Shown here piece after piece: positions 7,001-9,184 of a stretch of DNA of 9,184 bases; the stretch's first letter is position 1, and every line of letters starts with the position of its first letter. The stretch spans positions 1 through 9,184 of the forward strand of contig JAHIZR010000232.1 in NCBI GenBank assembly GCA_018814465.1, in the 5' to 3' direction. Below the pieces are notes generated by a model. That model had not been told where the DNA came from and searched no databases. It saw only the letters and a program-made list of their open reading frames with translations. The stretch is from a bacterium (GTDB lineage: Bacteria; Electryoneota; RPQS01). Position numbers and translations under genes: made by a program.

Positions 7001-7545
7001 TCGCCATCGAAGGCATTGCTTGCAGTCCATAGGTTTTCATCATCGAAAGTCAGTCCCCAGGGGACACCTACGGGGACTGGGACTGTTGCGAGTACCGATC
7101 CGTCAGCTGGGTCTATGGTGAGCAGGGCTTCTTGGGGATTGCGCTGAGTCGCCCAAAGCTGTCCGTTTTGCCAGGTTAAGCCGCCCAGCCATCCGGCAGC
7201 TGGATCGGGGATGGTGGTTAAGACGGTGCCTGAGGCAGTATCAATCTTATGGATCATATGCGAGCCGGATGCGCCATGAGCGACCCAGAGGTTAGCTCCA
7301 TCCCATGCCAAGCCGATAGAAGAGTTTTCCGGTCCTGTGATCGTCTTCAGGACAGCTCCATTGACGGCGCTTACGCGGCGAATCGAGGATGTATTGTCGC
7401 CGACCCAAAAAGCAGCGCCATCCCAAGTCAGCGCGCCGGCGCTGGTCGAGGGAGCCGGCAGCGTCCGCAGCAGAACTTGGGCATGGATTGAACCGGTGAC
7501 GGCAAGCAGTGCGGTTAGGAACAATGAGAGTAGTAGCCGTCTCAC
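4036..7545 (-). CDS. Large exported multidomain protein with two beta-propellers and a type IX-style sorting domain
   Basis: A 1169-residue secreted or surface protein. Residues 1-22 are a signal peptide (MRRLLLSLFLTALLAVTGSI, then HA before Q). Residues about 23-255 form an SMP-30/NHL-like beta-propeller with recurring LTWDGAAFWVGD-type strands. About 275-348 and 350-456 are two ASPM/Hydin-like (choice-of-anchor D) domains with 'FEP...G....LTI.(S/T)(N/D)D' ends. About 465-875 is a second propeller mixing FG-GAP and PQQ motifs. About 886-960 is a carboxypeptidase-regulatory-like domain, and 970-1066 an Ig/BACON-like domain (VDEDWISVDPPAGEVPPNET). The end, about 1074-1169, is a type IX secretion sorting domain (FNLYPAYPNPFNPST, YNALGQRIRSL, GIYFVRFDA). 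Such proteins are usually moved through Sec, then across the outer membrane by the type IX system. No catalytic motif is visible; adhesion or a scaffold role is a guess. The start is GTG at 7545, after a near-ideal Shine-Dalgarno. It is convergent with the arsenic genes. Confidence 0.9.
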   Translation of the reverse strand: MRRLLLSLFLTALLAVTGSIHAQVLLRTLPAPSTSAGALTWDGAAFWVGDNTSSIRRVSAVNGAVLKTITGPENSSIGLAWDGANLWVAHGASGSHMIHKIDTASGTVLTTIPDPAAGWLGGLTWQNGQLWATQRNPQEALLTIDPADGSVLATVPVPVGVPWGLTFDDENLWTASNAFDGEHIRHLEVPAGNLRWSFKIPAHSSLDERRLRGMAWVNNSLWFIAFQQSTFELALHEYNVDNAHASDIYIQDFFHHFGDLFVGDSTLWTTNISNLGAEPLLLESATFPGTAFSVTSPASFPVSLNFQQTISLTIQFEPPIAGAHTDILTIITNDPDENSVTVTVQGTGLSNEGNINPVPSPVDFGTIWLPNPTLSSSRTLEIRNVGDGVLTVSNMEITLGSYYSLDPMALPMEIDSHSFANARIWFEPELSGTWQGVLTITSDDADQPELDVVLTGVAEHRAFEAGEIIWQYWGANDNWDNSIDAINWINDVNDDGVADVLASSANGLTFCLNGASSALGDTFWTYNSRLDPNHSGAVPYDRALRSITDITGDGIDDIIIGTAGGNRSVYALSGESGEEIWMFDTRLWDDGGWVNAVEPIGDIDGDFVADVAVAGGVGGTGGPRRIFALSGIDGELVWQGLARTSSFYSVAVINDVTGDGIAEAVGGSSGVVAGYNGATGEQMWIRGINGASGTDSPVFELVRMGNANPDVNTSEDVAVASAYDGIYSIDGQTGAVVWRYPIQGTFVYEVCAGSDITGDDVREVYAGTVSGHVLCIDGAAGTAVWDAIADPVSPENVLNMINIPDVTGDEIDDIACGTLGDYIVVLDGWSGVAYFSTTGAGAPGAIDAIGVLPDIDNNGSWEVLAGNRPGMIQVLAGGSGIPGPEGWVVGTVRSFGPNLPIQNVEVSADGVTGSVFTDASGSYAISLPPETYTIRMQRAGYCELVFDNVVVEEDAITTVAGSMHAINGAFSISSMNVLIQQPQSTTEEFVISNPSGGCELVFSISVDEDWISVDPPAGEVPPNETRTITVTLESADLEAGSYQTTILTEHNDENSPYSITVFMDVISPVSDNGLLLPTEFNLYPAYPNPFNPSTNISYDVASRSFVNLSIYNALGQRIRSLVNSEMNQGHYEVIWNGLNDSGIAAASGIYFVRFDARDYSATCKIALIK
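4921..6153 (-). repeat. Protein-level repeats: hybrid FG-GAP/PQQ propeller blades
   Basis: Within the large exported protein, residues about 465-875 contain seven acidic calcium-binding-type loops: DVNDDGVADV (491), DITGDGIDDI (549), DIDGDFVADV (602), DVTGDGIAEA (655), DITGDDVREV (755), DVTGDEIDDI (805) and DIDNNGSWEV (854). Most are followed about 15-35 residues later by a PQQ-propeller-type strand end: LSGESGEEIW, LSGIDGELVW, YNGATGEQMW, IDGQTGAVVW, IDGAAGTAVW and LDGWSGVAYF. Spacing is about 50-55 residues except for the wider gap between the fourth and fifth loops, which seems to hold a degenerate blade (near EDVAVASAYDG). The pattern predicts a seven- or eight-bladed propeller with a metal site per blade. 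Confidence 0.7.
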
Positions 7546-7550
7546 GATGT

Positions 7551-7560
7551 ATCACCTCCT
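7551..7560 (-). promoter_or_regulatory. Near-perfect Shine-Dalgarno of the large exported protein
   Basis: Read on the minus strand this is AGGAGGTGAT, complementary to the conserved 3' end of 16S rRNA over ten bases. Its core sits about nine bases before the GTG at 7545-7543 and so selects that codon, which also gives a complete signal peptide. It is the strongest ribosome binding site in the window and suggests efficient translation. Confidence 0.88.
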
Positions 7561-7658
7561 GTGATGAAATAAAAGTTGTACGAGGATTCGCACGTTTCCT
7601 GAAAGAGCAGGACAAGCAGGTCAATTGTCAATAGGACTGACCCCCCATAATCATAAGC

Positions 7659-7688
7659 ACGGGGATGCTGCCTGAGCGGCATCCCCGT
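7659..7688. terminator. Strong GC hairpin after the beta-helix gene, probable terminator
   Basis: ACGGGGATGC (7659-7668) pairs perfectly with GCATCCCCGT (7679-7688), and the inner bases can extend the stem to 13 pairs with one G-T wobble, leaving a CTGA loop. It lies 27 bases downstream of the stop of the minus-strand beta-helix gene and upstream of the next minus-strand gene, the place for a terminator. Read on the minus strand it is followed by GCTTATGATTATGG, a poor U tract, so termination may be weak, factor-assisted, or the hairpin may instead protect the 3' end of the mRNA. Confidence 0.6.
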
Positions 7689-7715
7689 TTGCTCATGATC
7701 GAAAGTTACTGATTG

Positions 7716-9184
7716 TTATCGACTATTGCGAGGAGTTCCAATCGGGTTCGCTCTCAACGCCGGGGGGTCGAGTGAAGCGACGACCTTGTAGAACAGAATC
7801 GCATCGGCGGACAGCAGGACATCATCATGGACGAATGAAGTCGAAGCCGTAGTACCGACAGGCGAAACAAGATTGATATCGAAATCTTCCGTAATGCCTG
7901 TGTAGATTTTATACGAATTCGCTCCCGTAACCTCTGTCCATCTGACGATGATATCATTATTCGCCACATCAGGATAGATGGTCATTTCGGTCGGGGCGGG
8001 GAATTCGTACTCGTATTCATCAGCGCCCATATCCGGCGGAGTGCCGCGCGGGTCACCGTCGATGTCGGTCGTGACCAGCGCGACAGGTGTTCCCATGCCG
8101 TTCACAAAACTGGAAGTGGGACTGATATGCAGATCAGTAGCGCTGATGAAACCGGGATCACCCTGCAGACTGTTGGTGCCGTATCCAAGTCCCTGCCATG
8201 ATGCCAACGTCGGATAAGGTGTAGTTGATACACTTCCGACATTGAAACCTGCGCCTGTGCCATAGAAGCAGTTGTAGTCAGATGTTATTGTATATGACGA
8301 ACTCGAAATATAGACGCAAGTAACTGTAGCGGTTGCTTCGTCAATTTGGAAAATATTGTTATACAATGTCGTATTGGAAGTCGACGTATAGATACCGCGA
8401 ATAATCGTTCCAAGGCTTATACCATCAGCGAGGTGGAAGCTGTTATTATAAGCAGAGTGGATTCCGGAGCTCATATAGATGCCGTAGACATCAATCGAAC
8501 CCGTTCCGACGGAGTTGAAGTCATGGATGAAGTTGTTGTAGTAATAGCCGTAGGTACTAGAGCCGGGTCCGGCATAGATACCGTCACAGTCTCTTCCACT
8601 TGTCGATCCGGCCCAGCGGAAATTGTGAATATGGTTGTTGTAAATAAATATTTCCGCGTCGGCCGGCGAGCTGGTGAGGTAGATACCGTATAGATTCGCG
8701 GCGCTCGCCGAGTAGGGTTGGATTTCGTTGTCGTGAACCATGGCATTGGCGACATCATCCAAGTAGATACCGTATCCGACTCCCGAAATCGAGCAATTCT
8801 TGATTTCGTGATTCTCACAGTAACCTGTTCCGAGGTTCATGCGAGTACCGTAATAAGTTCCGGTGATTTTCAGATTGTCGAGTACACAGTTGTCGTTTCC
8901 ATCGCGATGCAGATTAACGGCACTGGTAAGGGTCGAGGTCGTAGCCGTGCTGTCACCACCTGTGATGCTTAGGTTCTTCAGAGTAACAAAGTTCGCATCG
9001 CTTTGGATTTCGAAACCGATTAGGTCACTCATGACAACATCAATCCCATCGAAGGTGATGAAGTCGGCGCCATTGATATTGACGACCGGACTTCCGGCGG
9101 GATTCAGAGTAACCACATCGTCAAGAGTTCCCGGATTAGCCCGGAAGATGACGCGGTCAACGAAGTTAGTTCCGAGAATTTCAG
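7716..9184 (-). CDS. Exported right-handed beta-helix protein with C-terminal fibronectin type III domain (5' truncated)
   Basis: The frame is open to the window end, so the 488 visible residues are the C-terminal part; the GTG at 9116 is not the real start because in-frame coding sequence (ILGTNFVDRVIFRANPGTLD) precedes it. Residues about 1-325 are parallel beta-helix (PbH1/NosD-like) rungs, with recurring GIY turns (YGIYL, YGIYL, DGIYA, YGIYM, RGIYT) and YNN.(I/F)H/F strands, and a front part VVNINGADFITFDGIDV typical of such surface proteins. Near residues 372-390 is DIDGDPRGTPPDMGADEYE, the choice-of-anchor-Q ending common in these proteins. Residues about 393-475 form a fibronectin type III domain (IIVRWTEVTGANSYKIYTG, then ILFYKVVASLD). 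No type IX sorting domain follows; the protein ends NPIGTPRNSR at a TAA. No pectate lyase or other catalytic residues can be assigned. It is in the same orientation as the 1169-residue gene downstream, 170 bases apart. Confidence 0.85.
   Translation of the reverse strand, partial: EILGTNFVDRVIFRANPGTLDDVVTLNPAGSPVVNINGADFITFDGIDVVMSDLIGFEIQSDANFVTLKNLSITGGDSTATTSTLTSAVNLHRDGNDNCVLDNLKITGTYYGTRMNLGTGYCENHEIKNCSISGVGYGIYLDDVANAMVHDNEIQPYSASAANLYGIYLTSSPADAEIFIYNNHIHNFRWAGSTSGRDCDGIYAGPGSSTYGYYYNNFIHDFNSVGTGSIDVYGIYMSSGIHSAYNNSFHLADGISLGTIIRGIYTSTSNTTLYNNIFQIDEATATVTCVYISSSSYTITSDYNCFYGTGAGFNVGSVSTTPYPTLASWQGLGYGTNSLQGDPGFISATDLHISPTSSFVNGMGTPVALVTTDIDGDPRGTPPDMGADEYEYEFPAPTEMTIYPDVANNDIIVRWTEVTGANSYKIYTGITEDFDINLVSPVGTTASTSFVHDDVLLSADAILFYKVVASLDPPALRANPIGTPRNSR

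Noticed and set aside
7619..7631. TTGACA/TTGACC boxes on the minus strand as a sigma-70 -35 element for the large exported protein
   Set aside because: No acceptable -10 box is found at 16-18 bases (the sequences there read GCTCTT and CAGGAA), and this lineage may use other promoter spacing, so no promoter was called.
1..9184. CRISPR arrays, tRNA/rRNA genes, insertion sequences or attachment sites
   Set aside because: No direct repeat with regular spacers, tRNA-like cloverleaf, transposase or terminal inverted repeats were seen on either strand by reading.

Overview
The window looks like a bacterial chromosome fragment of roughly balanced GC content. The organism is probably from the Fibrobacteres-Chlorobi-Bacteroidetes superphylum or one of the candidate phyla around it (Cloacimonadota, Zixibacteria, Calditrichota, Electryoneota and similar). 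The main reason is the large minus-strand exported protein that ends in a type IX secretion-style C-terminal domain with the 'YPNPFNPST' signature. That signature does not fix the phylum.

Positions 1-3948, plus strand, hold a tight run of co-directional genes for metalloid/organoarsenical efflux and thiol redox. In order they are: the C-terminal part of an ACR3-type arsenite exporter (cut by the window start); a DUF318/ArsP-class permease with a Cys-Ser-Cys motif; an 87-residue CxxC thioredoxin-like protein; a thioredoxin-fold lipoprotein; a CcdA-type thiol-electron transporter; and an exported CxxC protein resembling the ArsF nitroreductase-subunit family. The last gene has an in-frame TAG between its signal peptide and its mature domain. 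Apart from an 85-base gap between the ACR3 gene and the permease, spacings are 4 to 21 bases, which suggests one operon. As a working model, CcdA would carry cytoplasmic reducing power across the membrane to the lipoprotein and the ArsF-like protein, while the two permeases export the arsenical products. No ArsR-type regulator is in the window; it would be expected upstream.

Positions 3949-4035 are the convergent junction. It contains a strong GC-rich hairpin flanked by A and T tracts that can terminate transcription from both sides.

Positions 4036-9184, minus strand, hold two exported repeat-rich proteins. The first (1169 residues) runs signal peptide, beta-propeller, two ASPM/Hydin-like domains, a second propeller mixing PQQ-type and FG-GAP-type motifs, a carboxypeptidase-regulatory-like domain, an Ig/BACON-like domain and a type IX sorting domain. 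The second is cut by the window end and consists of a right-handed beta-helix, a choice-of-anchor-Q-like motif and a fibronectin type III domain, with no sorting domain visible. The 170-base gap between them carries a strong hairpin and a near-perfect Shine-Dalgarno sequence. These surface proteins have no evident functional link to the arsenic genes.
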